53,982 bases of DNA from Pseudomonadota bacterium (lineage in GTDB: Bacteria; Desulfobacterota; Desulfobulbia; Desulfobulbales; Desulfocapsaceae), in assembly GCA_018821785.1 (NCBI GenBank), contig JAHJLI010000276.1, positions 1 through 53,982 on the forward strand. The letters run 5' to 3'. Shown here piece by piece: positions 7,443-18,200 of the stretch. The translations under genes were made by a program, and so were the position numbers. Numbering within the stretch: the first letter of the stretch is position 1; each line of letters begins with the position of its first letter. The notes below the pieces were generated by a model. The model did not search any database. It saw nothing but the letters and a program-made list of their open reading frames with translations, and was not told the origin of the DNA.

Positions 7443-9761
7443 ATGGACATTGACCGGGAAAAACAGCTTAAAATAATAGCCAAAACCAACGAACTACTTC
7501 ATAGTACGGAAAGCAAACTTGTGCTGCTCCGTTTTCAGCGGGGCGTTGTCGACTTGGAAAACGACCGCTTTGAGATCTTGAAGAATAGTGAATTTGTTGA
7601 AAAACTCATAGAATATCTCTACACCATCTACAAGGAAGGCCCTGAAGAAAATATCATCAAGCTTCTTGAAAAAATCGGTTTGTGCGCCTGCGATGCCGAC
7701 ATGGAGTTGCGGGAACGCTCCGTCTTTATCCTTTCCATTTTTACTGAAAAGATTTCGCAGGAACAGAACAGCCCCGAAATTCTCGAGTCAATTTCCCGTT
7801 TTTTGGTTAACTGGTTACAGATCGAGACCGAATACCTCTCGGGTTTTCAATTTATCTGCCTCCAGCTGCAGACAATACTTCAGAAGATGCTCAGAATGGG
7901 TCTCTGGTACCAGACTGAAAACCTGATTATTGTCCTCTCTCAGATCCAGAAAGGGGTTATCCAGAAAAACAATCTCATCAGACAAACAATAAGCAAGGTT
8001 CACTCGAGCCTTGCCGAGGAGTCGTTCCTTAAAAATCTGGTTGATGTCTATCTTGATAAAAAGGAAGACAGGCGGGATATTGCCCAATGTCTGCTCCTGC
8101 ATTTCGGTAGTAAAGCCGCAGCTGTCCTCGTCCAGTGCTTGATCGATTGCAAGGATAAAGAGAAACGCTTTTCTCTTATTGAATTCATTCCGATCACCGG
8201 CAAAGTCGTTTTACCGGTCTGTGATTTTTGCCTAAAACAGAATCCGCCCTGGTACGTAGTCAGAAATCTCATCATCATCATCTCTCGTATGGAAGATCCA
8301 AAGCTCTACGAGATGGTGCGGCCTTATCTTACCCATAAAGATATCCGGGTGCAGCTGCAGGTCTTGAACTGCATCACCAAGTTGGGTGGGACCCAGATGC
8401 GCGACCGGTTGATAGAGGCACTTACCCACATCAACGACGAATTGAAACAGCAGGTTGTCGTTCAGTTAGGGAATATGGGGGGCAAGGATGTCGGTAAAGC
8501 CCTTTGCGCCCTTTTGGAGGAGCGTGGGGAATTTGCCCTTCACGTTCAGGATGAGCTGGTTTTGACAATCTGCAAGAAGATAAAGTTCGCACCCTCGGAT
8601 CAAGCTATCAAGGTCATAAAAAAGCTTCAAGCAGAACGTATCCAGCGCTTCGGTCAAGGAGATAGGATTTTATTGGCAGCTCAGGACACCCTGGTAAGCT
8701 TGGAATTAAAAAATACCGGCAAAAATGAACTTGGCAACCTCCATGCTTCATCGTCAGAAAACCCCTCTGGTTCTGAGGCTTTCAAAGTGCCTGTGGTATC
8801 AGAGGAGGAGCTTGACGACCTGTTGAAAGGGATTTTGCCTGATAGCGAAGATGGCCACGAGCCACTCCCGGAACCTCCAAAACTGTCGAGAAGAGATGAA
8901 AATGTTACGGTTGCTGCTGAAACATCCAGTTCGCCCAGCAAGAATGATATCATTCAAGAGGCGCAAAAGAATCTGGCCGACCCAAGCTCCGCCATCCATT
9001 TCACCCTCTGGGCCAAACTCTATGAGGAGATGACCACAGAGGAATTCACTGTCTTTCATACCGCTTTGAACAAAAGGACATATCTGCCGAACGAGATGAT
9101 CGTTGCGAACGGCGATCTTCAGGCACCGCTTATCTTTTTTGACAATGGTACAGTCAATTTAGTCAGGAACCCGAAGGGCGAAGAGGTTTATCTGAGTGCG
9201 ATCGGCGCAGGTGACGTAATTGGCAGCGATATATTTCTTACTGGCGAGGCATGGAATCTCTCCCTGTACGCGAGAGATATCGTGCGTGCCCGTGTTTTTG
9301 ATCTAGAAAAACTTATGAAATTGCAGGTTGATTTCCCAAATCTAGCCGAAAAGATTTTAACCTTCTGTTCAAACAATGATGTCATTCAATCCCTACTTCG
9401 GGTGCTGGATGATTCTGATATTGCTGGAACCGAAAGCGTTAGCATTAAGAGGGAGGGCAGGACCAAGAAAGCAGCGGATGACAAACAGCAGCAGGGCACA
9501 ATTTTGAAAAAACTGAAAGGCGGACTGTGTTTCATATTACCAGTGAAGGCTGCTGAGAAGATCAATGCTTTCTTGGAAAACCAGCTTCGACTAAGTGTCC
9601 GGTTGTCATCTGGAAGCGTTGATGCTCTGCCCGCTACGATTGTCGGTACTATGCGATTTGTGGCTAAGCCCAAAGAATCGGTTGTTTTTGTCCGATTTTC
9701 TCAGCCTTTGCCCGACGCCCACTACGTGTGTGAGAATATCGAGTTCACGGAATCTGATTAA
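7443..9761 (+). CDS. HEAT-repeat / cNMP-like / degenerate PilZ-like protein
   Basis: A 772-residue soluble protein. Residues ~60-430 are alpha-helical, HEAT-like repeats (for example the PYLTHKDIRVQLQVLNCI unit). Residues ~440-510 are an acidic Ser-rich linker. About 540-625 is a cyclic-nucleotide-binding fold (GDVIGSDIF region), and 665-765 a beta-rich segment aligning with the PilZ domain of the paralogue at 27.2 kb. The cNMP phosphate-binding Arg expected after the GE-like motif is not visible, and where the paralogue has DISEGG this one has LKKLKGG, so the PilZ-like part lacks the c-di-GMP motif. Probably a non-binding or differently tuned signalling scaffold. The start codon has no clear ribosome binding site. 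Confidence 0.75.
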   Translation: MDIDREKQLKIIAKTNELLHSTESKLVLLRFQRGVVDLENDRFEILKNSEFVEKLIEYLYTIYKEGPEENIIKLLEKIGLCACDADMELRERSVFILSIFTEKISQEQNSPEILESISRFLVNWLQIETEYLSGFQFICLQLQTILQKMLRMGLWYQTENLIIVLSQIQKGVIQKNNLIRQTISKVHSSLAEESFLKNLVDVYLDKKEDRRDIAQCLLLHFGSKAAAVLVQCLIDCKDKEKRFSLIEFIPITGKVVLPVCDFCLKQNPPWYVVRNLIIIISRMEDPKLYEMVRPYLTHKDIRVQLQVLNCITKLGGTQMRDRLIEALTHINDELKQQVVVQLGNMGGKDVGKALCALLEERGEFALHVQDELVLTICKKIKFAPSDQAIKVIKKLQAERIQRFGQGDRILLAAQDTLVSLELKNTGKNELGNLHASSSENPSGSEAFKVPVVSEEELDDLLKGILPDSEDGHEPLPEPPKLSRRDENVTVAAETSSSPSKNDIIQEAQKNLADPSSAIHFTLWAKLYEEMTTEEFTVFHTALNKRTYLPNEMIVANGDLQAPLIFFDNGTVNLVRNPKGEEVYLSAIGAGDVIGSDIFLTGEAWNLSLYARDIVRARVFDLEKLMKLQVDFPNLAEKILTFCSNNDVIQSLLRVLDDSDIAGTESVSIKREGRTKKAADDKQQQGTILKKLKGGLCFILPVKAAEKINAFLENQLRLSVRLSSGSVDALPATIVGTMRFVAKPKESVVFVRFSQPLPDAHYVCENIEFTESD

Positions 9762-10100
9762 ATGGTATCTTCTTCTCGCCCTTAGAGGTCTTTCCCAATC
9801 CAATGCGTATCGAAAGAAATTGTTTTTCCAAGGGGTGTAACCGGAAAGGATGCAGCAAGCAGTTTTTATTTGTTACAGCTCTGCTACAGAAAACAAATTT
9901 AGCTTGAAAGGCCTCTCGCAGAACTGACCATAAAGTATGGGAAAGTTTAGTTCCCATTTCGGAAATCAAGATTTCTATACTCGATTCGCCTAAAATGTTT
10001 GGAATTTGATTGATTATACCAAAATTTATTGTAGAGAGAAGGATGATTGGCCTTTCATTTGTTTTGCGGCATATATAAATAAACCCATTTCGGAGGAATT
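9762..10100. other. Intergenic region upstream of the HU gene
   Basis: 339 bp with no gene I can support. It holds three small hairpins: ATTTGTT (9868-9874) with AACAAAT (9892-9898); TGGGAA (9938-9943) with TTCCCA (9951-9956); and GAAATC (9962-9967) with GATTTC (9970-9975). AT-rich sequence at 10065-10085, including TATATAAAT, is the likely HU promoter -10 area. Confidence 0.4.
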
Positions 10101-10421
10101 ATGAAAAAAGCAGATCTCGTAGCAAAGATTGCAGAAGGTGCAGAATTGACAAAGGGACAAGCTCAGAAAGCACTTAATACTTTCATCACTGCAACTACGA
10201 ATGCTCTCAAGGCTGGGGACAAGATAACTCTGGTAGGTTTTGGTACATTCAGTGCGGTAAGTCGTGCCGCTCGCATAGGCCGGAATCCACAGACAGGAAA
10301 AGAAATTAAAATAGCTGCCAAAACTAACGGCAAATTCACACCTGGGAAAGCTCTCAAGGACTTGAAAGCAAAGCCGGTGAAGGCTGCTTCGAAAGCAAAA
10401 ACTCCAGCGAAAAAGAAATAA
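10101..10421 (+). CDS. HU-family nucleoid DNA-binding protein with basic tail
   Basis: A 106-residue HU/IHF-family protein that bends and compacts DNA as a dimer. Residues 1-90 are canonical (GDKITLVGFGTF, then RIGRNPQTGKEI at the DNA-binding arm and ending GKALKD). The last ~16 residues form a Lys/Ala/Pro tail ending TPAKKK, resembling histone H1-like tails and absent from enterobacterial HU. The ribosome binding site CGGAGG is perfectly placed. It is monocistronic, followed by a stem-loop. HU versus IHF subunit cannot be told from this alone, but the absence of a clear IHF signature and the tail favour HU. Confidence 0.93.
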   Translation: MKKADLVAKIAEGAELTKGQAQKALNTFITATTNALKAGDKITLVGFGTFSAVSRAARIGRNPQTGKEIKIAAKTNGKFTPGKALKDLKAKPVKAASKAKTPAKKK

Positions 10422-10439
10422 GATACAAGGGGGCTATAA

Positions 10440-10467
10440 CTGAGCATCTTTGATCGATGATGCTCAG
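10440..10467 (+). terminator. Stem-loop after the HU gene
   Basis: CTGAGCATC (10440-10448) and GATGCTCAG (10459-10467) form a 9-bp perfect stem with a 10-base loop 18 bp after the HU stop. No U-tract follows directly, so it may be a pause or processing site, not a complete intrinsic terminator. Confidence 0.5.
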
Positions 10468-10787
10468 ATTCTCTGCTCAGCAGAACTACTAATTGAGTAT
10501 GAGTGACACCCCGCCAGGTATCAAGCAGCGTCCTTGCTATTACCTATTTATGTATTTTTGGATTAATAGGCGTTATTTTTTATCCTTAAGGTGTTTTCAA
10601 CGTCGTTCGTGATATTGGCACTTGCCTCCCTAGTGCACTGATCGCTCCGTCTGTTGTCCATGCCATACTCGCTTTTTATTTCAAACGAATGACATGAACT
10701 GATGCTTGGTCGCAGTTGTTCTGTTTTGAAATTTCCTTTTTTTATGAACTATTATTGAGCACAAAGATGCGTCAATGAATCGATGCT
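10468..10787. other. Intergenic region between convergent hu and radical SAM genes
   Basis: About 320 bp. I see no gene. The segment is AT-rich with no long open frame; TCTGCTCAGCAGA at 10473-10485 is a small palindrome. Confidence 0.4.
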
Positions 10788-11702
10788 TTACCTTACCCAT
10801 CTCTGAAGCTCTAACCCATCGGCGTTTTTGAGAGTTTTGAGGATTTCCGGTGAATCGAACAGTTTTTTGCATAACTCACATTTGCGGTATGTGATGATGT
10901 CTCGTGCTTTCATTCCTGAAAAAGAGGCAATAGCAGTGATACCCATTGACCTTATGCAGTTAAAGAGAGGGGTGGTTTCGCTTATGCTGAAAAGCTGATC
11001 GATTGAGTTGGTCTTGAGGTTGCCGAGGAGGAAGAACTCGGTGTTGTTGAAGTGGCTTCCTGCGTCGCAACAAGCATACATAGAGAGATCCGGAGCAAGG
11101 TAGGGGTTCATAGTACAACGATTATCCTGATAATCAGTGCGGATAGCCTTTCGATCAAATGCATCTGCTCGCCCGGCATAAATGACAGGTTCCGGGAAAA
11201 ATTTAAGATAATTATCCCGAAGAAATTGTTCATATTCATCGTCTTTTTCTGAAAAATCAGTGACAAAGGAAATGAAATAAGAAATTCCTGTCTTTATACA
11301 TCCGTGAGCCGCATTCAATACATTTTGACGAGGGACATGCTGCTGATGCCACCTGCTATAGCTCATACGCAGCTGAGAAAGTCCACCCTGCTTAAGCGTC
11401 TTGAGCATATGTTCCGCCTTTTCCGGTGTCTTTGCCCAAGAGCTGTTGGTGACAATCCTGGTGTAAATGTTGTGTTCCCGGCAGAGATTTACCATTTCAA
11501 GGAGATCATCATAATAGAAAAACGGCTCCCCCGCAGTGAAACTTATTCCGGTAACGCCTGCTGTAGCCATGTCCCGGATGATCTCTTTTGCCTTGGCAAG
11601 ACCCATTTTTTTGTAATCGGGAGTTTCCTCGGCAGCCACACAATGAGCACATTTGATATTGCAGCGAGTTGAGTATCCGAATGCAATATTTCTCATGAAC
11701 AT
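10788..11702 (-). CDS. Radical SAM protein with SPASM-like C-terminus
   Basis: A 304-residue radical SAM enzyme. The 4Fe-4S cluster motif CNIKCAHC (Cys14, 18, 21) is canonical CxxxCxxC, followed by the GEPFFYY segment that corresponds to the GGEP SAM-binding region. The C-terminal part has further Cys residues (RCTMNP, YACCDAG, KCELCKKL) as in SPASM/twitch auxiliary-cluster enzymes, which modify peptides or act as maturases. No precursor peptide gene is evident next to it, so the substrate is unknown. ATG 11702 or ATG 11696 may be used. It lies 27 bp downstream of the CvfB gene on the same strand and is probably co-transcribed with it. Confidence 0.85.
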   Translation of the reverse strand: MFMRNIAFGYSTRCNIKCAHCVAAEETPDYKKMGLAKAKEIIRDMATAGVTGISFTAGEPFFYYDDLLEMVNLCREHNIYTRIVTNSSWAKTPEKAEHMLKTLKQGGLSQLRMSYSRWHQQHVPRQNVLNAAHGCIKTGISYFISFVTDFSEKDDEYEQFLRDNYLKFFPEPVIYAGRADAFDRKAIRTDYQDNRCTMNPYLAPDLSMYACCDAGSHFNNTEFFLLGNLKTNSIDQLFSISETTPLFNCIRSMGITAIASFSGMKARDIITYRKCELCKKLFDSPEILKTLKNADGLELQRWVR

Positions 11703-11729
11703 GATTTTCCAGATGAAAACATTTTATCG

Positions 11730-12563
11730 TCAACCGGCAAACTTGATGCCATCACTTGCAATTATGATCACCCTTTTTTTATAGAGAGCACCGATTGCTT
11801 TCTTGAAGACCTTTTTGCTTACCCCGAACAAGGCGTAAATATCCTCAGGCGGGCTTTTATCGGTAACGGCAACCATGCCGCCATGATTCTTTACGACGTT
11901 AAGAACGGCTTCAGAAATATCGTCAATGTTTTGATAACCTGTTGGCTGCAGCCTTAAATCAATTTTCAGGTCTTCACGTATTTTTTTTACGTAGCCTTGG
12001 AGTCGCTGGCCGATGACAAGCTTTTGAAAGACTTCGTTCACATAGATCATACCTATGTGAGAACTGTTGACAATCGCACTGTATCCAAGATCTGTTTCAG
12101 CATAGATAATAAGATCCACCTCCTCTCCTTCTTTATATTTTGGAGATTGCATGTTAAGAAATTTATCCAGCTTTGAAGAGGCGGTAATCCGGTTGGTTTT
12201 GTTACTCAGGAAGATAAATACAACATAGGATTTGCCTTCCCGCATGTTGGTTTGTTGCTCACTTTTTGGTACCAGCAGGTCGTTTTCAAGTCCCCAGTCC
12301 ATAAAGGCGCCTGCCGCTCCGTTTGTCACCACCCTCAATGTGGCAAATTCACCGACTAGTGCATAAGGTTTTTGCGAAGTGGCCAACAGGCGTTGTTCGT
12401 TGTCTACATAAACAAAGGCGTCAATTGTATCACCTGGCTTGTACTTTTGAGCAGCATGCGTGCCCTTGAGGAGGATATCTCCCGATTCACCTCCATCAAG
12501 ATGGATGCCATAGTTCTGCGTTGCTTTTACCAATAGCCTGTTAATTTTACCTATCTGTACCAT
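11730..12563 (-). CDS. CvfB-family S1 RNA-binding protein
   Basis: A 277-residue protein of the CvfB/YitL family. The order is N-terminal OB-type S1-like repeats (GDTIDAFVYVDNEQR around residue 45, FMDWGLENDLLVPKSEQ around 85-105), a third S1-like domain (VGQRLQGYVKKIREDLKIDL, about 190-205) and a C-terminal winged helix (ALFGVSKKVFKKAIGALYK, about 245-265). Family members bind RNA and influence expression of virulence or other genes in Firmicutes; the role in this organism is unknown. Likely first gene of a two-gene transcript with the radical SAM gene. Confidence 0.87.
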   Translation of the reverse strand: MVQIGKINRLLVKATQNYGIHLDGGESGDILLKGTHAAQKYKPGDTIDAFVYVDNEQRLLATSQKPYALVGEFATLRVVTNGAAGAFMDWGLENDLLVPKSEQQTNMREGKSYVVFIFLSNKTNRITASSKLDKFLNMQSPKYKEGEEVDLIIYAETDLGYSAIVNSSHIGMIYVNEVFQKLVIGQRLQGYVKKIREDLKIDLRLQPTGYQNIDDISEAVLNVVKNHGGMVAVTDKSPPEDIYALFGVSKKVFKKAIGALYKKRVIIIASDGIKFAG

Positions 12564-12688
12564 CTTTTTCTCTGTGAACCGCCATGCTCATGTTAAACTT
12601 CGCAGTGTATCACACACACCGTAAATGTATCGGTGTGCAATTGTAATCATTAAATGGATAAAAGATAATCAGCCCATAAACATAAATT

Positions 12689-12767
12689 TTAATACCTTAG
12701 AAATTCATTTCTTGTTTTTTAGAATGAATTTCGTGAAGGTACTTATCCCCCTTGTGGGGGGTCGGCG
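12689..12767. repeat. Dispersed two-hairpin repeat, copy 2
   Basis: Best-paired copy. Outer stem TACCTT/AAGGTA, inner stem GAAATTCATT (12700-12709) with AATGAATTTC (12723-12732), then a second hairpin CCCCC-TTGT-GGGGG (12747-12760). Relative to copies 4 and 5 the stem G-C pair is an A-T pair on both sides, a compensatory change. It ends about 12 bp before the GNAT start and may supply its leader. Confidence 0.85.
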
Positions 12768-12778
12768 AGAATGTATCT

Positions 12779-13261
12779 ATGAAAATACGAAAACTCATTC
12801 CAGAGGAGTATGCAAAAGTTTCTGCTTTGTTGCGACAGGCATTTCCTCGTAGCAGATATGAGGTTCAATTAGTCGAAAAACTTCATGATAATAAAAAAAT
12901 TGTGCATGAGTGGGTGTGTATTCATCGCAATGCAGTTATCGCCTTTATTGCTTTTTCGAAAGCCTTTGACGGAGCGAATTTCTGCGGCTGGCATCTTGCA
13001 CCGTTGGCCGTGAAACCGCAGATGCAAAATCAGGGGATCGGTTCCGAGTTGCTCCGCTTTTCCTTGAGGCAGGAGGTGCTCAAGGAAAGCACAATATTTG
13101 TTCTGGGTAACCCCGACTTTTATCAGAGATTTGGGTTTCTGCGTTGTACAATGCCTATTTGTCCGTTTGATAAAAATAATGCTCATTTTCTTGGTATTCG
13201 CAACAATGCTGCGCGTCAACACACTGTGGGATATGAGCGGGAATTTAAGGCTGGGGTGTAG
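12779..13261 (+). CDS. GNAT-family N-acetyltransferase
   Basis: A 160-residue GCN5-related acetyltransferase using acetyl-CoA. The acetyl-CoA loop is QNQGIGSELLRFSL (consensus Q/RxxGxG/A), preceded by the beta4 strand LAPLAVKPQM and followed by the FVLGNPDFYQRFGF segment typical of the YhbS-like subgroup (G-x-P-x-[YF]-Y-x-R-[FL]-G-F). The acceptor substrate is unknown. I use ATG 12779 (MKIRKL) because the upstream codon at 12752 lies inside the repeat hairpin. The ribosome binding site is weak. It is followed by a DUF2284 gene 129 bp downstream on the same strand. Confidence 0.85.
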   Translation: MKIRKLIPEEYAKVSALLRQAFPRSRYEVQLVEKLHDNKKIVHEWVCIHRNAVIAFIAFSKAFDGANFCGWHLAPLAVKPQMQNQGIGSELLRFSLRQEVLKESTIFVLGNPDFYQRFGFLRCTMPICPFDKNNAHFLGIRNNAARQHTVGYEREFKAGV

Positions 13262-13390
13262 CACATCAATCCACCGAAAAACTTGTGCACTATCCGACGT
13301 CCTCCGAAACAAATATCGACAATTTTCTCTTAGAGAGCCATGACAATGCGAACAAGTGTTTCGACAAAATTGGCAAGCAGTTCTTTGTAA

Positions 13391-13978
13391 ATGAAGGACT
13401 TGCTACAAGAATTATTGCATGGGGCCTGCCTTGCCGGTGCGACGAAAGCAGCTATCGTGGCCGCCAGGGATATAGTTGTGGAGGATGAGCTTGCCGAGCG
13501 GTGTCATCTGCCGCGTTGCGAAAATTATGGTTTTTCACTGAGCTGTCCACCACATGTGGCCGGATCTGCGGCACTCAGAGCACAGCTTGAGACGTATGAA
13601 AAGGCACTGTTTTTCAAGATTGACGTTCCAGTGCACGTGCTTTATTCCAGCGACAGTCGAGAGCTTTTTCAATTGCTTCATGAGATAGCGGCCGGTATCG
13701 AACAATCTGCAATCATGCGGGGCATGGTACGCGCGCAAGCATATGCCGGTGACTCATGTAAAAGGATTTTCTGCCACGACCAGCCCGACTGCCAGGCCCT
13801 AGGAACTCTAAGAACATGCCGGTATCCCCAGTCAGCCAGACCTTCCATGTCCGGCTTTGGCATCAATGTGGCAGCGCTTTTGCGAAGGGTCGGTTGGGGG
13901 ACCGATGTGGGAGAATGTAACACCGATGGTGATTTGGCAACAAACACCTATGTTTGCGGCTTGGTATTGCTCTCTTAA
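13391..13978 (+). CDS. DUF2284 putative metal-binding protein
   Basis: A 195-residue Cys-rich protein. The pattern RCENYGFSLSCPPH (Cys at about 42 and 51), SCKRIFCHDQPDC, and TCRYPQSARPSMSGFGIN in the second half is the DUF2284 signature, a family of predicted metal-binding proteins common in anaerobes. No catalytic role has been established that I know of; the Cys arrangement suggests an Fe-S cluster or a zinc site. No signal peptide. It is the last gene before a strong convergent terminator that belongs mainly to the opposite-strand immunophilin gene. Confidence 0.8.
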   Translation: MKDLLQELLHGACLAGATKAAIVAARDIVVEDELAERCHLPRCENYGFSLSCPPHVAGSAALRAQLETYEKALFFKIDVPVHVLYSSDSRELFQLLHEIAAGIEQSAIMRGMVRAQAYAGDSCKRIFCHDQPDCQALGTLRTCRYPQSARPSMSGFGINVAALLRRVGWGTDVGECNTDGDLATNTYVCGLVLLS

Positions 13979-14027
13979 AAAGAGATGCTGGAAGGACGGT
14001 TCGCCTATGAGAATTTTACCTGGCGAT

Positions 14028-14071
14028 AAAAAATAATGGGCGGTTTAGAGAATATCCGGGCCGCCCATTAT
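14028..14071 (-). terminator. Intrinsic terminator of the immunophilin gene
   Basis: ATAATGGGCGG (14033-14043) pairs perfectly with CCGCCCATTAT (14061-14071). Read on the minus strand the stem is followed by a run of six T (14033 down to 14028), giving a classic Rho-independent terminator just after the stop of the minus-strand gene. It may also stop readthrough from DUF2284. Confidence 0.85.
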
Positions 14072-14091
14072 CTATTAAGTCACCAGTATTA

Positions 14092-15123
<1,032 letters not shown>

Positions 15124-15228
15124 TGATTCTCCTTTTGCAAAGGGTTGAGGTAAAAAAACATCGCCGGCAGGTTTCTACAGGCGGTAAATTTTTAAAATTG
15201 GCACTTTTTTGTGATCGTTGGCATTTTT

Positions 15229-18200
15229 CTATGGTTGCGGCGGTGATACCGGTGGGTTGGTGAGTTCCACCTGCAACTGGAGTTCACGGTCTTGGCCATT
15301 TTCTTCCCGAGATATTTTAATATCTATAATATCTCCTTTTTTGCTGTCCAGCATGGCAATATACAGATCAGCCATGTCCGAAACAACCATGCCATTTATC
15401 TGTTCTATGCGATCTCCGGCAATTAGACCTGCGACCCCGGCTTTTCCGTGTGGGCTGATCTGATTGATTTTCAGAAAAGATTGACCTTTCTTATACACGG
15501 TATCAAGAATTACCCCAATTTTTGGGGTCGTCTGCAAATCCTTGGTTGCGGCAAGGAAAAAATAATCGGCAACCTGATTAAGATCGGCTGGGGTGCTTTC
15601 ATTGTAAATGTTCAGAACCGAGGCTTGGCGCACCGGCAATCGACGGGCAACGCGGGGCGGAATGCCTGAGTCTTTTCGGGTATGTTGTGCCCCGGCAAGT
15701 ACCACCATTGTGTGGTCCGGGTGTGTCGTTAAAAAATCAACTATATATTGGGCCATGGTTTCATCCCAGAGTGCCTGGGCCTGGAGGAAGCCACCCGCAA
15801 AGCCGCTGCCATGGTTGCCCTGGACATGAACTTCATGCATCTCTGAAAGACGTTCCCTGTATCCCTTCATGTCAAGATCGCGGTCTGACGGGAGAGAGGC
15901 CAGTGTCTCGAAAGAGAGACTGTCCGTGCCCCCGGTGCGAAACACCTCCGAGACGATCTGTCGGTCGAGATTGAGGCCGATGACCGGGATTGCTCTGGCT
16001 TTGGCAAAATTGAAAATATCCCTGAAGTAGCGATAGTCGTAACTCCAGGCCTGGTAATAATTGGATTCTTTCAGGAAAACCCGTTCATCCATTTTTTCAT
16101 TGCCGAGGGTATAGCGATCAAGGGCCGGTTGAGAGGAGGCAGGAAACATTTCCATACCGATGGCCAGAAGTGGATTTTTTTTATACAAAGCCTCAATGAT
16201 TCTCAGCTGTAGCAGATGATCGGCAAAGTTAGTGTGGCTTTCACCGACGTATACCACGCGTGCTTCAGTCAGTTTTTCAACTATTGGCTCAAAAGAGGTA
16301 AGGTGTGAAGTGGCGCCACCCATGGGCAGGTCTTCCAGAATCACGCTAAGGCCGGACTGAACAGGTGTGATTCGCTTCTCGGTGTTGCGACCGCCTGCAA
16401 ATTTTAGATAAGAATACTTGCCGTAATGGCTGAGACGGCCGATGATCGCCTTGGTATTTTGCTTGTCTCCGCTGGTGATAAGCACTGCAACATGATGCGG
16501 AGAGAGAGGATTTTGCCTGACATCAAGGATGAGCTCTGTGCCGACCGACGGCGGTGGCCCGAACAAGGATCGCGCCGGGCTTTGGTCTGTTCCGAGAAAG
16601 AGGAGGTTGTTGTCACTGAGTTCTTTGTTGCTCACCTTGTCGGCGGTGGTAACGGTCAAGCCTCTGTCGCTGAGGCTGTCAAAAAGTGGCTGGTAGAGTT
16701 CCCGGTCGGATTCTTGTGCGAGAACGGCTAATTTTTTTTCAGCTCCCATAAACCTCGACCAGACCGGTGCGAGTTCTTCAGGGTTGAGTTGCCTGAGGAA
16801 GACGTGGTCGGGATCAATAATGAATTCTGTAGGTCGACGATCAAGGGAGATCGTCAGTGGGGTCGAGAGTTCTCTGATCTCCTGGTTGACGGTAACTTCT
16901 CCTCCGAGTGTGCGGATACGGATTGGTACGACGAGGGTAAATGGCTTGTCGGTTTTTTGCTGCAGGGTGAAGCTCAGAACCGAGCCGGTGCTGGAAGTGG
17001 TGATCCCCACATCTTCAATGGCAAGTTCCGGAATATAGGCCCTTTCGAGCCGTTCGTTGAAAAAGGTGTTGAGCTCAGTCTTTGCCGCCGTGGCAAAGCT
17101 TTGCTGCAGGTCGTCCCAGCTTGCCTTGTGGTCACGGTTGTTGGCATAGAAGAGGCGCAGGCCATCGCTGAAGGCCGGTCGGCCGATCTTTTCGCGAAGT
17201 TCATGAAAAAGCAGAGCGCCACGACCATAGCCTACTGCCCGTTTTACCTCAGCCATTGCCTGGGTGTGACTGGCCGAGGTAAACGCCCTCAGGGGAATGG
17301 TCAGATCTTTTGCGATATAGCTGAGATATCTGGTTATACTTTCGTTTCGATCGGCAACACCCTCGCCTTTTTCTTCACGATAGGCGTGGTCGGAGAGGAA
17401 GGCAGTAAGACCCTCACACCAGTTACCGGTACGGTAATCGACTTCTACAGAGTTACCGAACCAGGAATGGACGATTTCATGGCCCAGAGAGGTCGCCTTG
17501 ATAAAGGGCAGACGGAGAACCGTCTGTCCGAGCAGGGTAAAGGTTGGAATGCCTAAACCGGTTGGCAAACGATTGGCTACTATAACGTAATGATTGTAGG
17601 GATAGGGCCCGATTTCCCGCTCGTAGCGGCGGAGGTATTCAACGGCTGCCATGAGATAGCCGTCGGCGAGGTCGACGTCTTCTTGGAAGAACATTGAGTG
17701 GACAAAAAGGTTCTCACGGACCTGCCGTTTGTGTATGGTGTACGGGCCGGCGGCAAAATGAATTGCAGTTACCGGTTTTTCATAAACTGCACTTACCGTT
17801 TTGCCCTGACTAGCCAGAGGAAAGGTGTCGGATTCGGTGATTGCTGAGAATTTTTCGGGCAAGGTGGCGGTAAGCCGGAAACGCATCGGCTGGTCGGGAA
17901 GGGGATGCCAATTGCTGATGAGCGAGATACCCGAGGTGCTGATCAAATTGTCGGTTTCGCCCGCCACGGTTTTTGTGTAGGAAAGAAAAAGAGTACGCCT
18001 GGTCGTTGTGGCAGGCAGGATCAAGGCATCATGGATCTTTACGAGCTCGCTTTCGGAGCCGGTTTCGTCCCGAAGCAGGGCCTCGGTCACCTCCATTTGG
18101 GGGAAGGTGAGGCCGAGCCTGCGACCTGGCAAAATTGTCAGCTTTGCCGTGCCGGTAAGTTTGCCCACCTGCTCTCCTGACGTAAAAGACAGTGACAAAT

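Noticed and set aside
16789..17556. Plus-strand frame of 255 codons inside the M1-ChaN gene.
   Set aside because: Shadow of a gene with clear zinc-peptidase motifs on the other strand.
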